A stretch of DNA of 5,964 nt from Deltaproteobacteria bacterium (GTDB lineage: Bacteria > Desulfobacterota > DSM-4660 > Desulfatiglandales > B25-G16): positions 1 to 5,964 of the forward strand of contig QMLT01000122.1 in assembly GCA_003646875.1 (NCBI GenBank), written 5' to 3'. Each line of letters opens with the position of its first letter. Position 1 is the first letter of the stretch. The position numbers and the translations under genes are program-made. Shown in pieces: positions 5,822 through 5,964 of this stretch. The notes beneath the pieces were generated by a model. The model worked only from the letters and a program-made list of their open reading frames with translations, was not told the origin of the DNA and did no database searches.

Positions 5822-5964
5822 TTACAATGAGCCTCCCTTTTTTAGATAGATCATAATAATTGAGATTGCAGCAGGCGTAATACCAGATATTCTTGATGCC
5901 TGACCTAATGAGATAGGTTTGATAACGAGAAGTTTTTCTTTTAATTCATTAGAAAGGCCATGTA
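5822..5964 (-). CDS. mnmG: MnmG (GidA) C-terminus, 5' part outside window
   Basis: On the minus strand a frame enters at the right edge and ends at TAA 5824-5822. Its 46 complete codons read HGLSNELKEKLLVIKP, then ISLGQASRISGITPAAISII, then MIYLKKGGSL. This is the signature end of MnmG: G-LS-E---KL---RP--LGQA-RI-GVTPAAI--L---LK. MnmG is the FAD-binding subunit that, with the GTPase MnmE, installs the (carboxymethyl)aminomethyl group on wobble U34 of certain tRNAs in the cytosol. The C-terminal helical domain seen here contacts MnmE and the tRNA. All conserved residues of the tail appear present, so the gene is probably intact beyond the window. It is convergent with recG and the rarD remnant. 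Confidence 0.93.
   Translation of the reverse strand, partial: HGLSNELKEKLLVIKPISLGQASRISGITPAAISIIMIYLKKGGSL

Noticed and set aside
1..5964. CRISPR array, tRNA or rRNA genes, toxin-antitoxin pair or defence cluster
   Set aside because: No regularly spaced repeats, no cloverleaf or rRNA-like stretches and no such gene pairs were seen on either strand.

Overview
This is a bacterial chromosomal window of moderate to low G+C content with two complete genes, two genes cut off by the window edges, and decayed sequence between them. RecG and MnmG, together with conventional -35/-10-like and Shine-Dalgarno-like sites, point to Bacteria. The phylum cannot be fixed from this window. An anaerobic or environmental lineage such as Desulfobacterota is a guess from general flavour only.

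Left part (1-1248): a STAS-like domain protein runs leftward off the edge and has a good -35 box just upstream. To its right, on the plus strand, lies the 3' half of an ISL3-family transposase with no DDE N-terminal part and at least one frameshift. A 7-bp perfect hairpin follows its stop codon. Next comes a G+C-richer patch built of 8-base units (CTTTGCGT, CTTTGCGC, CTTGGTGG), which looks like a dispersed intergenic repeat. A candidate promoter and a clear ribosome binding site then lead into the first complete gene.

Middle (1249-5301): a 592-residue protein of the adenine deaminase family is followed, in the same direction and after 171 bases, by a 700-residue RecG helicase. The deaminase homologue keeps the main metal-binding core but has lost several motifs typical of adenine deaminases, so its substrate is uncertain. 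The two genes have no obvious functional link. The spacer holds a 20-bp near-perfect palindrome.

Right part (5302-5964): the C-terminal 46 residues of MnmG (tRNA wobble-uridine modification) enter from the right edge on the minus strand. Between recG and mnmG is a scar. It holds a plus-strand fragment of a RarD/EamA-type membrane permease with both ends missing, abutting a short minus-strand open frame whose C-terminus weakly resembles the coiled-coil tail of large serine recombinases. I read this as a site of past insertion and deletion.

I found no convincing new multi-gene system. The points most worth a second look are the motif losses in the deaminase homologue and the rarD scar beside recG.
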